A stretch of DNA of 64,000 nt from an uncultured Blastocatellia bacterium (GCA_937934295.1 CALHAI010000010.1:62001-126000), one strand, 5' to 3'. Numbered from the stretch's first letter, positions 48,837 to 58,039 are shown. The notes: a model not told the origin generated them from the letters alone. Numbers and translations: made by a program.

Positions 48837-50390
48837 ATGAAAATCGCACGGTTGGTCAGTGTTCCCATCCTTCTGCTCATCTTCGCGAGTCCCTTCCGCT
48901 CTGGTCTCGCCCATTCGCAGGAAGAAGGCCTTCAGGACCTGGATGCCTACATCGCTCGCGCGATGCGCGCGTGGGAGGTCCCTGGGTTGGCGCTGGCCAT
49001 CATCAAGAATGACGCCCTCGTGCTCGCCAAGGGATATGGCGTCAAACGGCTCGGGGATCCGGCTCCGGTGACCGAGCGCACGATCTTCGCCATCGGCTCG
49101 GCCTCGAAGGCGTTCACGACGGCCGCGCTGGCCATGCTCGTGGAGGAGGGGAAAATTCAGTGGGACGATCTGGTCCTGAAGCATCTCCCCGACTTTCAAC
49201 TGTTCGATCCCTATGTCACCCGCGAGCTGACGATCCGCGATCTGGTCACTCATCGGAGTGGCCTCGAGCGCGCCGATCTGCTGTGGTATGGCACGACGTA
49301 CGATCGGGAGGAGATCGTGCGGCGGATTCGGTTCTTGAAACCACGTTGGAGCTTTCGCAGTCACTTCGGGTATCAGAACATCCTCTACTTGGTGGCCGGT
49401 CAGGTCATCCGTGCCGTCACCGGCAAGACGTGGGATGAGTTCATCCGCGAGCGAATCTTCCAGCCCTTGGGGATGGCGGCGAGCACGACGAGCGTGAAAG
49501 CGCTGCGGGCGGCCTTGGATGTCGCCACGCCGCACGCGAAGATCGAAGACGTCGTCCGACCGATCCCGTGGCGGGACATCGACAATATCGCCCCCGCTGG
49601 GTCTATCAACTCCAACGTCCTGGAGATGGCCGAGTGGATTCGCTTACATTTGAACGAAGGGACCTATCGTGGGCGACGGTTCTGGAGCGCCGCCGCGGAG
49701 CGCGAGATGCAAACGCCGCAGACGATCATTCGTCCCGAACCGCCATATTCCACACTCTTTCCGGAAGCGCGATTTCTGACCTATGGGTTGGGATGGTTCC
49801 TCCATGATTACCGAGGCCGAAAGATCGTCGAGCACGGGGGCAATATTGATGGGATGAGCGCGCTTGTCGTCTTGGTCCCGGAGGAGAAGTTGGGGGCGGT
49901 CATTCTGACGAACATGAATGGGACGTTGCTCGTGCACGCGCTCAAGTATCGCATCCTGGATGTCTTCTTCGGGGCTCTGCCACGGGATTGGAGCGCCGAG
50001 TTCCTCCAGCGGGCGAAGGCCTTGCAGGAACAGCAGCAGGCTGCCGTGAAGCGCATCGAGGATGCGCGCGTCATGGGGACGAAACCCGCTTTGCCCCTGG
50101 CGCAGTATGTCGGGACGTATGCGAACGACGTGTATGGCGAGGTGAGCATCGCGGAGGAGGAAGGAAAGCTCGTCCTGCGATTCGGACCGACTCGCGTGGG
50201 CGACCTGGAGCATTGGCACTATGAGACATTTCGGGTGCGCTGGCGGGATCCCCTCTTTCCTCGAGCGTTCGTCCTCTTCGTGCCAGACGTCGAAGGGAAG
50301 GGCAACGAGTTGCGGATGACCATCTTCGGCCTCTTCGAAGATCTCGCGTTCAAGCGCATCCTCCCGAAAGAAGGGGGGCGCGAACGTTGA
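48837..50390 (+). CDS. secreted serine hydrolase, class C beta-lactamase family
   Basis: 517 residues from ATG 48837 (AAGGAGGGGGAG upstream). A signal peptide (SVPILLLIFASPFRSGLA) leads into the beta-lactamase/EstB fold: SxxK as SASK (~residue 91-94), YxN as YQN in SHFGYQN, and HGGN in place of KTG. The last ~110 residues form a DUF3471-type beta domain. Such proteins are D-aminopeptidases, esterases or PBP4-like enzymes rather than resistance lactamases. It lies 66 bp after the S9 peptidase. Confidence 0.85.
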   Translation: MKIARLVSVPILLLIFASPFRSGLAHSQEEGLQDLDAYIARAMRAWEVPGLALAIIKNDALVLAKGYGVKRLGDPAPVTERTIFAIGSASKAFTTAALAMLVEEGKIQWDDLVLKHLPDFQLFDPYVTRELTIRDLVTHRSGLERADLLWYGTTYDREEIVRRIRFLKPRWSFRSHFGYQNILYLVAGQVIRAVTGKTWDEFIRERIFQPLGMAASTTSVKALRAALDVATPHAKIEDVVRPIPWRDIDNIAPAGSINSNVLEMAEWIRLHLNEGTYRGRRFWSAAAEREMQTPQTIIRPEPPYSTLFPEARFLTYGLGWFLHDYRGRKIVEHGGNIDGMSALVVLVPEEKLGAVILTNMNGTLLVHALKYRILDVFFGALPRDWSAEFLQRAKALQEQQQAAVKRIEDARVMGTKPALPLAQYVGTYANDVYGEVSIAEEEGKLVLRFGPTRVGDLEHWHYETFRVRWRDPLFPRAFVLFVPDVEGKGNELRMTIFGLFEDLAFKRILPKEGGRER

Positions 50391-50395
50391 AGGTC

Positions 50396-50424
50396 TTGTT
50401 CTTTTGAGGGCGGTGTGATATATT
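50396..50424 (+). promoter_or_regulatory. sigma70 promoter of the TonB-dependent receptor
   Basis: TTGTTC (50396-50401), 17 bp, TATATT (50419-50424). The start would be near 50431, ~32 nt before the ATG. Confidence 0.6.
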
Positions 50425-50439
50425 TCGGCTTCGCCGAAA
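50423..50439 (+). promoter_or_regulatory. small perfect hairpin at the receptor transcription start
   Basis: TTTCGGC-TTC-GCCGAAA is a 7-bp inverted repeat that spans the predicted transcription start. It could be an operator overlapping the promoter or, if transcription starts earlier, a 5' mRNA stabiliser. Confidence 0.4.
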
Positions 50440-50462
50440 ATCCAAACTAGGGGGGAGAAGCG

Positions 50463-53400
50463 ATGAAACTGTTCAACCGTATCACCGTGGGAATCGCCCT
50501 TTCTCTGTGCGCCTTTTGGGGCGCTGCATTTGGGCAAACGGCGGCGACGGCCACCGTGAGCGGGACGGTCATTGATCCGACCGGGGCCGTCATCGCGGGA
50601 GCCGAGGTCATGGTGACCGAGATGGCGACGAACGTCAGCCGCACGACCAAGACTAACGAGAGTGGGCAGTACGTCATCACCAACCTCTCTCCTGGCGTCT
50701 ATCGGATCACGGCCACAGCCCCGGGCTTCCGTCAAGCGGTCGTCTCTGCGCTGAAGATCGACGTCGCCAAGGGATATACGGTGAACTTCACGCTCGAGGT
50801 TGGAGAGATCGCCGAGACGGTCGAGGTGACGGCGGGAGCCGGCGTGGAACTGCAGACCGTGGATGCGACGGTCGGGAACGTCCTCAAAGGGGAGACGCTC
50901 TTGCGCTTGCCCAATATCAACCGAAGTGCCGTCTCCATCTACTTGCTGCAACCTCTGACAATGCCATATCGCGGTGTCGGCGTCAATGACAATATCGGAG
51001 GACAGGTCGCGGGTGCTCGAAGCGACCAGAACACGTTCATTCTGGATGGGGTGGACATCACGGACAATACCGTGGGGACGCATCCGGTGAAACCGCTCGC
51101 GAGCGGGCCCGAGCCCATCATTCCCGTTCCGGTCGAGAGCATCGAGGAGTTTCGCGTGGGGACGACGAACCCGAACGCGACCTTCGGGCGCAGCTCGGGT
51201 GGGCAGATCGCCTTCATCACTAAACGCGGGACGAATGAATTCCACGGTTCCGCTTACTGGTACCATCAGAACGACAACCTGAACGCGAACACGTGGACGC
51301 GGAACCGGACGCGGCAGCCCGACCCGGAGCTGAAGGATAACCGTTTCGGATTCTCCGGTGGTGGCCCGATTTTGAAGAATCGGACGTTCGTATTCGCCCA
51401 CTATGAGGGGCGACGATTTCCACAGTCGCAAGACATCGTCCGCGTGGTGCCGACCGATACATTGCGCGCCGGGATCTTGCGCTTTCGCGATGCGAGCGGT
51501 CAGATCGTCAGCTATGATCTGAAGACCTCGCGGCTCTGTGGCCCGGCGAATTCCGATCCGTGCGATCCGCGTGGGATCGGATTGAACCCGGTAGTCAAGG
51601 CGCTGTGGGATTTCCTGCCACCGGGGAACGATCCGTCAGTGGGCGATGGGTTGAATACCATCGGATTTCGGAGCATCGCTGACGCCTCGATCACCAACGA
51701 TTTCGCCGTCATCCGCTTGGACCACCACCTGAGCGATCGTTGGCGTTTCGAAGGGAGCTATCGGTATTTCCGACAAATCGCCGCCTCGCCAACTCAGTTG
51801 GACATCGGCGGGCTTCTGAAGGGGAACACCAAGGGCGTCCCGGCCTCCCTGGCCAAGATCCCGGTGCAGCCGCGCCTGGTGACGGCGGGGGTGATCGGGC
51901 AGCTCACACCCCATCTGACCAATGAGTTTCGGTTCTCGTTCCAGCGGAATTTCTGGTGGCTGCAGCGGGTCTCTCCGTTCCCACAGGTGCCGGGGACGAA
52001 CGTGGCCCTCCAGGTGGCGGGGCATCCCTCGTTCGGAGGGCTGATCTCCGAACCCATTGATGTGCACGCGCAGGTCGCGCGCACGCAAGGAGTCAACGAT
52101 CATGTGACGCAATTCGTGGACAATGTGACGTGGATCAAGGGGCGGCATACGATGCAGTTTGGGACGTCCATTCGTCGGCTGAAGCTCTATCACTTGCGCG
52201 ACGACAAGGTCGTTGGATCGCTGGCATCGCTGGTAGCCGAGCTGGACGTGGCGGGCGCGGTGACGATCCCGCCGTCGAACCGGCCGCCGAGCTGTTCGGA
52301 GACTGTGCGGACGAATTGTCTGCAACCGGGCGATGTGACACGATGGAATCGGCTCTACGCCGGAGCGCTTGGGATCATCGACAGCGTCGGGGTCATGATC
52401 GTGCGGGATGGACGGTTGAATCCCCGTCCGATCGGCTCGCCGCTTGAAGTGGATGCCCGAATCAACGCCTACGAGTTTTATTTCAATGACGTTTGGCGCA
52501 TTCGCCCCTCGCTGACGCTCACGCTCGGCGCGAGCTACCAGTGGCAGACGCCGCCGGTGGAGAAAGACGGACGGCAGACGTTCTTGATCGAGCAAGCGAC
52601 CGGAAAGATCCTGACCTCGAGCCAGTACTTCGCCGCGCGGCGACAGGCGGCCTTACGCGGGGAGGTCTACAATCCCGCACTCGCCTTCCAGCCGATCCGG
52701 AATTCAGGTCGGGATCGCATCTTCGATGTGGATCGAACGAACTTCGGTCCGCGCGTGGCGATAGCCTGGAATCCGGCGTTTGAGCGCGGCGTGGGCGGCA
52801 CGTTGTTCGGGAACCGGAAGGGTGTCATCCGCGTTGGATATGGGATCGTGTACGATCGCCTGAATACGGTCCAGACGATCGTCATCCCGCTTCTGGGCGT
52901 CGGATTCGCGCAGACGATCAACTGCCGCGGGCCACGCATTGGCAGTATCTGCGCGGGGAACAATGATCCCTCTAACGCCTTCCGCATCGGCGTAGATGGA
53001 CCCGCTCCAATCCCAACGATTCCGGCCGTGACCCCTCCGGTTGTCCCCAGCATCCCCTTCGGGGAGATCTTGTCGTTCCAAGTCGATCCGGACATCAAGG
53101 TCGGGCGCTCCCACAGCTTCGATCTGACGATCCAGCGAGAGTTGCCCGGGAACTTCCTCGTCGAGTTCGGCTATGCCGGACGATTGGGACGGAATTTGAA
53201 TCAAAACGTGCAGTTGAGCGCCGTGCCGTTCTTCATGCGCGATCGGGCGACGCGGCAGACCTTCGCGCAAGCCTTTGACGCCGTAGCCGAGCAATTGCGA
53301 GCTGGCGTGGCCCCGGATCGGGTGACGCCGCAGCCGTGGTTCGAGAATCTCCTGGGCTCTGGAGGAACCGTTCGCGTAGCTACGGCTCGCACGGCGGCAT

Positions 53401-54323
53401 TTCGGGATGGATTGTTGAACGATCTCTGGACGTTCATCCAAACGTCCTTGTTGGTGGCCGGACAGCCGACGATCACCAACATGCAGGTGCTCGACCTCTG
53501 GATGAGGACCGATGGCGGGCGATCGAACTATCACTCGTTCTTCCTGACGGTGCGTAAGGCCTTCTCGCGGAACCTGACCTTCGACATCAACTACACGTTG
53601 TCGAAGGCTCTTGATCAAGCGGGGCTCATTCAGAATTTCATCGGCACCTTCTCCTCATCCTACGATCCGGATATCGACTACGGCCCGACCTTCTTCGATC
53701 GCCGGCATGTGGTGAACGCGCTGGGATTCTATGAATTCCCCTTCGGACGCGGACAGCGTTGGAGCACAGGCACGTGGTTCGACAAGGTCGTCGGCGGGTG
53801 GTACTTGTCTGGGGTCTTCACAGCCAATAGCGGATTGCCGCTCACCTTCGTGCAGAGCAATCAGGTCTGGGGTGGAGATCCACTCAACTTCTCCGTAGGC
53901 GCTGGTGCGATCCCGCTCAAGAAGCCCGACTTCCCAAACAAGGTGCATCGGAACGTCGCCGGATCAAGTGGCATTGGCACAGCCGGTGATCCCAAACGCG
54001 GAGGGACGGGGCTGAACCTCTTCGCCAATCCGGAGGCCGTATTCAACAGTTTCCGAAAGATTCGCATCAGCGAAGATGGGCGGCAAGGGCGAGGGGTGCT
54101 TCGCGGATTCCCGCGATGGAACTTCGATCTCTCCATTGGGAAGAAGACGACGATCACCGAGAGTGTGCGCCTTGTCTTCACCTGCGATTTGCTGAACGCC
54201 TTCAATCGCCTGGAGTTGGCCGATCCTACGCTCAGCATGCTTGATCCAGCCTCGTTCGGCGTTCTGACAACACAGTTCAATACGCCTCGATTCATTCAGT
54301 TCGGCTTCCGTTTCGAATGGTGA
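50463..54323 (+). CDS. Oar-type TonB-dependent receptor with carboxypeptidase-regulatory-like domain
   Basis: 1286 residues. Signal peptide MKLFNRITVGIALSLCAFWG, then a CarboxypepD-reg-like beta domain (~30-115: VSGTVIDPTGAVIAGAEVMV, NLSPGVYRITATAPGF), a plug domain (~120-240: TVGNVLKGETLLRLPNINRS, with a GGxRSDQNTF-like stretch) and a long 22-strand barrel that ends in FIQFGFRFEW, a typical outer-membrane insertion signal. This architecture is abundant in Acidobacteriota. It imports peptides, glycans or chelates with TonB energy. The neighbouring exported peptidase and hydrolase suggest peptide-derived substrates. Confidence 0.92.
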   Translation: MKLFNRITVGIALSLCAFWGAAFGQTAATATVSGTVIDPTGAVIAGAEVMVTEMATNVSRTTKTNESGQYVITNLSPGVYRITATAPGFRQAVVSALKIDVAKGYTVNFTLEVGEIAETVEVTAGAGVELQTVDATVGNVLKGETLLRLPNINRSAVSIYLLQPLTMPYRGVGVNDNIGGQVAGARSDQNTFILDGVDITDNTVGTHPVKPLASGPEPIIPVPVESIEEFRVGTTNPNATFGRSSGGQIAFITKRGTNEFHGSAYWYHQNDNLNANTWTRNRTRQPDPELKDNRFGFSGGGPILKNRTFVFAHYEGRRFPQSQDIVRVVPTDTLRAGILRFRDASGQIVSYDLKTSRLCGPANSDPCDPRGIGLNPVVKALWDFLPPGNDPSVGDGLNTIGFRSIADASITNDFAVIRLDHHLSDRWRFEGSYRYFRQIAASPTQLDIGGLLKGNTKGVPASLAKIPVQPRLVTAGVIGQLTPHLTNEFRFSFQRNFWWLQRVSPFPQVPGTNVALQVAGHPSFGGLISEPIDVHAQVARTQGVNDHVTQFVDNVTWIKGRHTMQFGTSIRRLKLYHLRDDKVVGSLASLVAELDVAGAVTIPPSNRPPSCSETVRTNCLQPGDVTRWNRLYAGALGIIDSVGVMIVRDGRLNPRPIGSPLEVDARINAYEFYFNDVWRIRPSLTLTLGASYQWQTPPVEKDGRQTFLIEQATGKILTSSQYFAARRQAALRGEVYNPALAFQPIRNSGRDRIFDVDRTNFGPRVAIAWNPAFERGVGGTLFGNRKGVIRVGYGIVYDRLNTVQTIVIPLLGVGFAQTINCRGPRIGSICAGNNDPSNAFRIGVDGPAPIPTIPAVTPPVVPSIPFGEILSFQVDPDIKVGRSHSFDLTIQRELPGNFLVEFGYAGRLGRNLNQNVQLSAVPFFMRDRATRQTFAQAFDAVAEQLRAGVAPDRVTPQPWFENLLGSGGTVRVATARTAAFRDGLLNDLWTFIQTSLLVAGQPTITNMQVLDLWMRTDGGRSNYHSFFLTVRKAFSRNLTFDINYTLSKALDQAGLIQNFIGTFSSSYDPDIDYGPTFFDRRHVVNALGFYEFPFGRGQRWSTGTWFDKVVGGWYLSGVFTANSGLPLTFVQSNQVWGGDPLNFSVGAGAIPLKKPDFPNKVHRNVAGSSGIGTAGDPKRGGTGLNLFANPEAVFNSFRKIRISEDGRQGRGVLRGFPRWNFDLSIGKKTTITESVRLVFTCDLLNAFNRLELADPTLSMLDPASFGVLTTQFNTPRFIQFGFRFEW

Positions 54324-54334
54324 TGATGATGGCG

Positions 54335-54363
54335 GGGCGGGGGCGTCTTCCTCCGTCCCGCCC
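54335..54363 (+). terminator. terminator-like hairpin after the TonB receptor
   Basis: GGGCGGG (54335-54341) pairs with CCCGCCC (54357-54363). The right arm can instead pair with GGGCGG at 54370-54375 over a 6-nt loop, so two exclusive hairpins share it. There is no U-tract. Confidence 0.45.
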
Positions 54364-54375
54364 AAGAGTGGGCGG

Positions 54376-54707
54376 ATCACCAGCATAAGACTCGATCGAG
54401 ACATCCTTTGAGGCGTGTTCGCACCTGAACGAACTTGTAAAAATCGGCGGGATTTGTGACAATATTGCCCCTATGTTGGAGCTACCTCGATGGTGGCGAC
54501 AACGAGATCTTGCGAGGGAGTCTCGCGAAGTCTCCCTGGAGTCACAAGAGGCGAGGGGAAGGATTTTAGGGCCAAAACTGTATTTCAGCTAGCTTGATGA
54601 TACCTTCTTGTGCCAATCTGATGGGGGCGTACGACGTGGCCAGAATATACAGGAAGCGTTGCGATTCCAAGAGGTTAGGGCTGTCGCCGCGATCTCCCGC
54701 TCCTCTT
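54376..54707. other. 332-bp non-coding stretch upstream of the sigma54 promoter
   Basis: I see no supported gene here. It is more AT-rich than its surroundings. It contains a weak sigma70-like pair, TTGTAA (54435-54440), 17 bp, GACAAT (54458-54463), and the inverted repeat AGGGAG/CTCCCT listed separately. It could hold activator sites for the sigma54 promoter that follows. Confidence 0.5.
54515..54537. repeat. inverted repeat, possible upstream activator site
   Basis: AGGGAG (54515-54520) and CTCCCT (54532-54537) surround an 11-bp spacer containing TCGCGA. Its centre is ~208 bp upstream of the predicted sigma54 start, within the usual range for enhancer-binding proteins. It does not match NtrC or NifA (TGT-N10-ACA) consensus sites. 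Confidence 0.25.
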
Positions 54708-54723
54708 TGGCATGCCGTTTGCT
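54708..54723 (+). promoter_or_regulatory. sigma54 (-24/-12) promoter
   Basis: TGGCATGCCGTTTGCT matches the sigma54 consensus TGGCACG-N4-TTGCW with one change (C to T), and GG and GC are exactly 10 bp apart. Transcription would start near 54734, upstream of the 68-codon gene and glnA. Confidence 0.75.
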
Positions 54724-54765
54724 AAGAACATTCGGGTTAAGTTCTCTCTGGGAGAGGAGCGGCCA

Positions 54766-54972
54766 ATGCGGAGCGAGTATGGGGAGATCATGCGGTTCCT
54801 ACTCCACTTTAAGGAGCGTTTCTCCTCGGAGGAGGAGTTTCGCGCGTTCTTAGCAGAAGAAGTGCGACGGTTTGTCAAGGACGCCAGGGACTATGGTATT
54901 GTGATCTCGATTTTACCCGAGTGCCTCAGGCCGAGATCGGCGTTCGCGGGAGAAGGGCCGCATCGCTTCTGA
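54766..54972 (+). CDS. small hypothetical protein upstream of glnA
   Basis: 68 residues: MRSEYGEIMRFLLHFKERFS, then a charged helix (SEEEFRAFLAEEVRRFVKDA) and a short C-terminal tail. ATG 54766 is favoured because GGAGAGGAG lies just upstream and because an earlier in-frame ATG (54712) falls inside the sigma54 promoter and could not be translated from it. It is mostly helical, with no recognised family. It is 92 bp before glnA and probably in the same sigma54 transcript, so a role in nitrogen control is possible. Confidence 0.5.
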   Translation: MRSEYGEIMRFLLHFKERFSSEEEFRAFLAEEVRRFVKDARDYGIVISILPECLRPRSAFAGEGPHRF

Positions 54973-55064
54973 GGTCTCCCGTTGTCGGAAGGAGGGCCTT
55001 GGAGGGGCGTCGTGAGGTCTTCGGGTGCACTCGTAATCTTTTCGCCATGTGAGGAGGGGGATCT

Positions 55065-56450
55065 ATGACGCCGCAGCAGGTCCTTGAATACGCGCGCGAG
55101 CATGGGGCGAAGTATGTGGATATTCGGTTCACGGACTTGGTGGGGCAGTGGCAGCACATGACGTTCCCCATCGAGCAGTTGAAGGAAGAGAGTTTCGAAG
55201 AGGGTTTCGGGTTCGATGGGTCGAGTATCCGGGGATGGGCGGCGATCCATGAGAGCGATATGTTGCTCATTCCGGATGCGCGATGGTACTGGATGGATCC
55301 GTTCTATGAAGAGCCGACGCTCTGTTTGATCGGGGATGTCGTGGATCCGATCACGCGGCAGGGTTACGAGCATGATCCGCGTGGGGTCGCCAAGCGGGCC
55401 GAGGCGTATATGCGGTTCACGGGGATCGCCGATGAAGCGTATTTCGGCCCGGAGGTCGAGTTCTTCATCTTCGACGAGGTGCGATACGAGGTGGATGGCG
55501 TGCGGAGCGGGTATGAGGTGCGCAGCGAAGAGTGGGGAGCGCGGGGGTATCGCATGCGCGGGAAGGAGGGATATGTGCCGATCCCGCCCGTGGATCAACT
55601 CCAGGATGTCCGGACGGAGATCGCCGAGCGCCTCCGGCAGATTGGCATCGAGGTGGAGTGTCATCATCACGAGGTGGCGAGCGGTGGGCAGGGCGAAGTG
55701 GATTTTCGCTATGGAGGAGTGGTGGAGACGGCCGATCACGTGATGGCGTTCAAGTACATCGTACGACAGGTGGCTTGGCGACGGGGGAAGGTCGCGACGT
55801 TCATGCCGAAGCCCATCTTCGGAGATAATGGCAGCGGCATGCATTGCCATCAATCGCTCTGGAAGGGGGGGCGTCCGCTCTTCGCGGGTGAGGGCTATGC
55901 CGGGCTCTCGCAGGAAGCGCTGTGGTATGTCGGCGGACTGCTGCGTCATGGGCCGGCCTTGGCCGCTTTCGTCGCGCCGACGACCAATAGCTATCGCCGA
56001 TTGGTGCCTGGGTTCGAGGCGCCGGTGAATCTCGCCTATTCGCGTCGGAATCGCAGCGCCGCCGTTCGGATTCCGATGTATTCGGCCAATCCGGCGACAA
56101 AGCGACTGGAGTTTCGGCCTCCGGATCCGAGTTGCAACCCCTATCTCGCCTTCGCGGCGATGCTGATGGCGGGCTTAGACGGCATCCAGCAACGGATCGA
56201 GCCGGGAGAGCCACTTGACCGCGATATCTACGATATGAGCCCAGAGGAGTTGAGGGATGTGCCGAAGCTGCCGGGCTCGCTTGAAGAGGCGCTCGCAGCG
56301 CTCGAACAGGACTGTGAGTTCCTGCTCAAGGGGGATGTCTTCACGTCGGCGTTGATCGAACGGTGGATTCGGTACAAGCGCGAGCGCGAGGTGGATGCCG
56401 TGCGCTTGCGTCCACATCCGATGGAGTTCTATTTGTATCTGGACGTGTGA
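55065..56450 (+). CDS. glnA: glutamine synthetase, type I
   Basis: 461 residues. The signature [29 protein letters not shown] for the metal site, [20 protein letters not shown] with the ATP-site residues, and [20 protein letters not shown] identify GSI. Near the C-terminus [10 protein letters not shown] keeps the Tyr that is adenylylated in GSI-beta enzymes, so control by GlnE is possible. GAGGAGGGGG precedes the ATG. A sigma54 promoter lies ~340 bp upstream, before a small gene. Confidence 0.97.
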   Translation: MTPQQVLEYAREHGAKYVDIRFTDLVGQWQHMTFPIEQLKEESFEEGFGFDGSSIRGWAAIHESDMLLIPDARWYWMDPFYEEPTLCLIGDVVDPITRQGYEHDPRGVAKRAEAYMRFTGIADEAYFGPEVEFFIFDEVRYEVDGVRSGYEVRSEEWGARGYRMRGKEGYVPIPPVDQLQDVRTEIAERLRQIGIEVECHHHEVASGGQGEVDFRYGGVVETADHVMAFKYIVRQVAWRRGKVATFMPKPIFGDNGSGMHCHQSLWKGGRPLFAGEGYAGLSQEALWYVGGLLRHGPALAAFVAPTTNSYRRLVPGFEAPVNLAYSRRNRSAAVRIPMYSANPATKRLEFRPPDPSCNPYLAFAAMLMAGLDGIQQRIEPGEPLDRDIYDMSPEELRDVPKLPGSLEEALAALEQDCEFLLKGDVFTSALIERWIRYKREREVDAVRLRPHPMEFYLYLDV

Positions 56451-56472
56451 GGCCCTGGCGATCTGCAAGGGG

Positions 56473-56495
56473 AGGGGAAGCGCCGACTTCTCCCT
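56473..56495 (+). terminator. hairpin after glnA
   Basis: AGGGGAAG (56473-56480) pairs with CTTCTCCCT (56487-56495) with one bulged base and a 6-nt loop, 23 bp after the glnA stop. No U-tract follows. Confidence 0.4.
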
Positions 56496-56658
56496 GGGGT
56501 CGGATCTCCCCAATGCCGACGTCATCTCGAAGAGGTCCCTCTGAACTTCACCTCGGAAGCGGCCGTGCCCTTCACGGGAGGATAAAGGGGCTCTCGCTTG
56601 TCAGAGGTAGCTCGTGCCGAGGGCGGGCATGGCCGTTCGCTCCCGCGCCCGTTCTGTG

Positions 56659-56664
56659 TATAAT
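56659..56664 (+). promoter_or_regulatory. consensus -10 (TATAAT) of the radical SAM gene
   Basis: A perfect TATAAT with TG two bases upstream (TGTGTATAAT); the -35 position (TTCGCT, 56636-56641) is poor. The predicted start near 56671 is about 3 nt from ATG 56674, so the mRNA would be leaderless. Confidence 0.6.
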
Positions 56665-56673
56665 TGCGCTGGG

Positions 56674-57765
56674 ATGGGGCGATGTGAGCGATGCGGCGTT
56701 CGCTCTCCTGTGGTGGCCGGGCGTCTCGGGGTATGCGGAGCGTGCCTTCGGCGCGGGGACGTCGGGGGGCTGGAGCAAGTGGCGCGCCTCCATGGACTCA
56801 CGCGGCGTGCGTTCGGACTCCCTGAATCGCCGCCTCGAGATCCGCACGGACGGCTTTGTTCGATTTGCGTGAATGAGTGTCGGCTGGTTGGGGAGAGTCT
56901 CGGGTATTGTGGGCTCCCCTTCGCCGGACGCAAGGTGGCTGTCGTCCGATGGTACCATGATCCACTCCCTACCAATTGTGTGGCCGATTGGGTGTGCGCC
57001 GGGGGGACGGGCGCCGGATATCCGCGATTTGCCTACCGAAATGGTCCAGAGTTCGGGTACAAGAACCTGGCCGTCTTTTACGGAGCGTGCACGTTCAACT
57101 GTCTGTTCTGTCAGAACTGGCATTATCGCTGGGACCGAATGAGCGGTGCGAAGGCGAGTGCGAAAGACTTAGTTCAAGCTGTTGATGCTCGGACCTCATG
57201 CATCTGTTTTTTCGGCGGCGATCCGACTCCTCAATTACCTCACGCGCTGGAAGCCGCGCGCGAGGCTGTGGAGCGAGCGCAAAGGGCGGGGCGGATCTTG
57301 CGCATTTGCTTTGAGACGAACGGGACCATGCATCCGCGGCTCGCCGAACGGATGATGGACCTCTCGTTGGCTTCTGGCGGATGCGTCAAGTTCGACCTGA
57401 AGGCGTGGAGTGAGCCCATTCACATCGCGCTGACGGGCGTGACGAACACCCGCACGTTGGAGAACTTCGCCCGTTTGGCGCAGCGCATCTCGGAGCGTCC
57501 CGATCCGCCCCCACTTGTCGCGAGCACGTTGCTTGTGCCCGGATACGTGGACGAGGAAGAAGTTCGCGCCCTTGCCCGATTCATCGCCTCGTTGGACCGC
57601 GCGATCCCCTATCGGCTTTTGGCCTTTCATCCCGCCTTCTATCTCTCCGATCTTCCGACGACCTCGCGGCAGCATGCCGCGCGGTGCTATCGCGCGGCGC
57701 GCGAGGCGGGTCTGGAGCACGTCAGCATCGGGAACCTTCACCTCTTGCGGGAAGATGCGTACTGA
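56674..57765 (+). CDS. radical SAM protein, PflA/PflX-like, with zinc ribbon
   Basis: 363 residues from ATG 56674. A short zinc-ribbon (CERCG and CGAC, residues 4-24) and a second cysteine group (CSICVNECRLVGESLGYCG, 62-79) precede the radical SAM motif YGACTFNCLFCQNW (Cys139, Cys143, Cys146). This layout matches the PflX/COG1313-like uncharacterised radical SAM proteins related to pyruvate-formate-lyase activases. The substrate is unknown and no glycyl-radical enzyme is in the window. No ribosome site precedes the ATG, which lies just after a TATAAT box. Confidence 0.82.
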   Translation: MGRCERCGVRSPVVAGRLGVCGACLRRGDVGGLEQVARLHGLTRRAFGLPESPPRDPHGRLCSICVNECRLVGESLGYCGLPFAGRKVAVVRWYHDPLPTNCVADWVCAGGTGAGYPRFAYRNGPEFGYKNLAVFYGACTFNCLFCQNWHYRWDRMSGAKASAKDLVQAVDARTSCICFFGGDPTPQLPHALEAAREAVERAQRAGRILRICFETNGTMHPRLAERMMDLSLASGGCVKFDLKAWSEPIHIALTGVTNTRTLENFARLAQRISERPDPPPLVASTLLVPGYVDEEEVRALARFIASLDRAIPYRLLAFHPAFYLSDLPTTSRQHAARCYRAAREAGLEHVSIGNLHLLREDAY

Positions 57766-58039
57766 GCGAACCGGAGAGCGCGAGCCGGCTCTGGCCCTCT
57801 CCCGATCGCTGGAGTTGGCGCGCCGCCTCATTCTCGAAGAAGGCCTACGGGATGCTGCCGAGGTCCGACGGCGCGTGCGCGAGTACTTGTGCGCGTCACC
57901 GGGCGTGACGCTCGACTACGTGAGCATCGCGCATCCGGAGACCCTGGAAGAGCTCGAGCGCATCGAAGGGCCAGCCCTTGTGCTCGTCGCCGCGCGCGTG
58001 GGCGCTGCTCGGTTGATCCATAATCTCCTTATTTGCTGA
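57755..58039 (+). pseudogene. panC: pantothenate synthetase C-terminal remnant
   Basis: About 94 residues read like the C-terminal domain of PanC: ALALSRSLELARRLILEEGL, PGVTLDYVSIAHPETLEELE, then GPALVLVAARVGAARLIHNL. PanC is ~280 residues and its catalytic N-terminal Rossmann domain with the HIGH motif is absent. The frame overlaps the end of the radical SAM gene by 11 bp. It may be a decayed panC whose 5' part was deleted when the radical SAM gene arrived, or a retained small domain. I favour a remnant because nothing known needs this domain alone. Confidence 0.65.

Noticed and set aside
46650-49535. Very long minus-strand open frame (961 codons) opposite the S9 peptidase and hydrolase
   Set aside because: Both plus-strand genes have signal peptides, ribosome sites and catalytic motifs. 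The opposite frame is low-complexity Arg/Asp/His-rich and has no recognisable domain.
54712-54765. Upstream ATG start for the small gene before glnA
   Set aside because: It overlaps the -24/-12 promoter and has no ribosome site; ATG 54766 with GGAGAGGAG is better.
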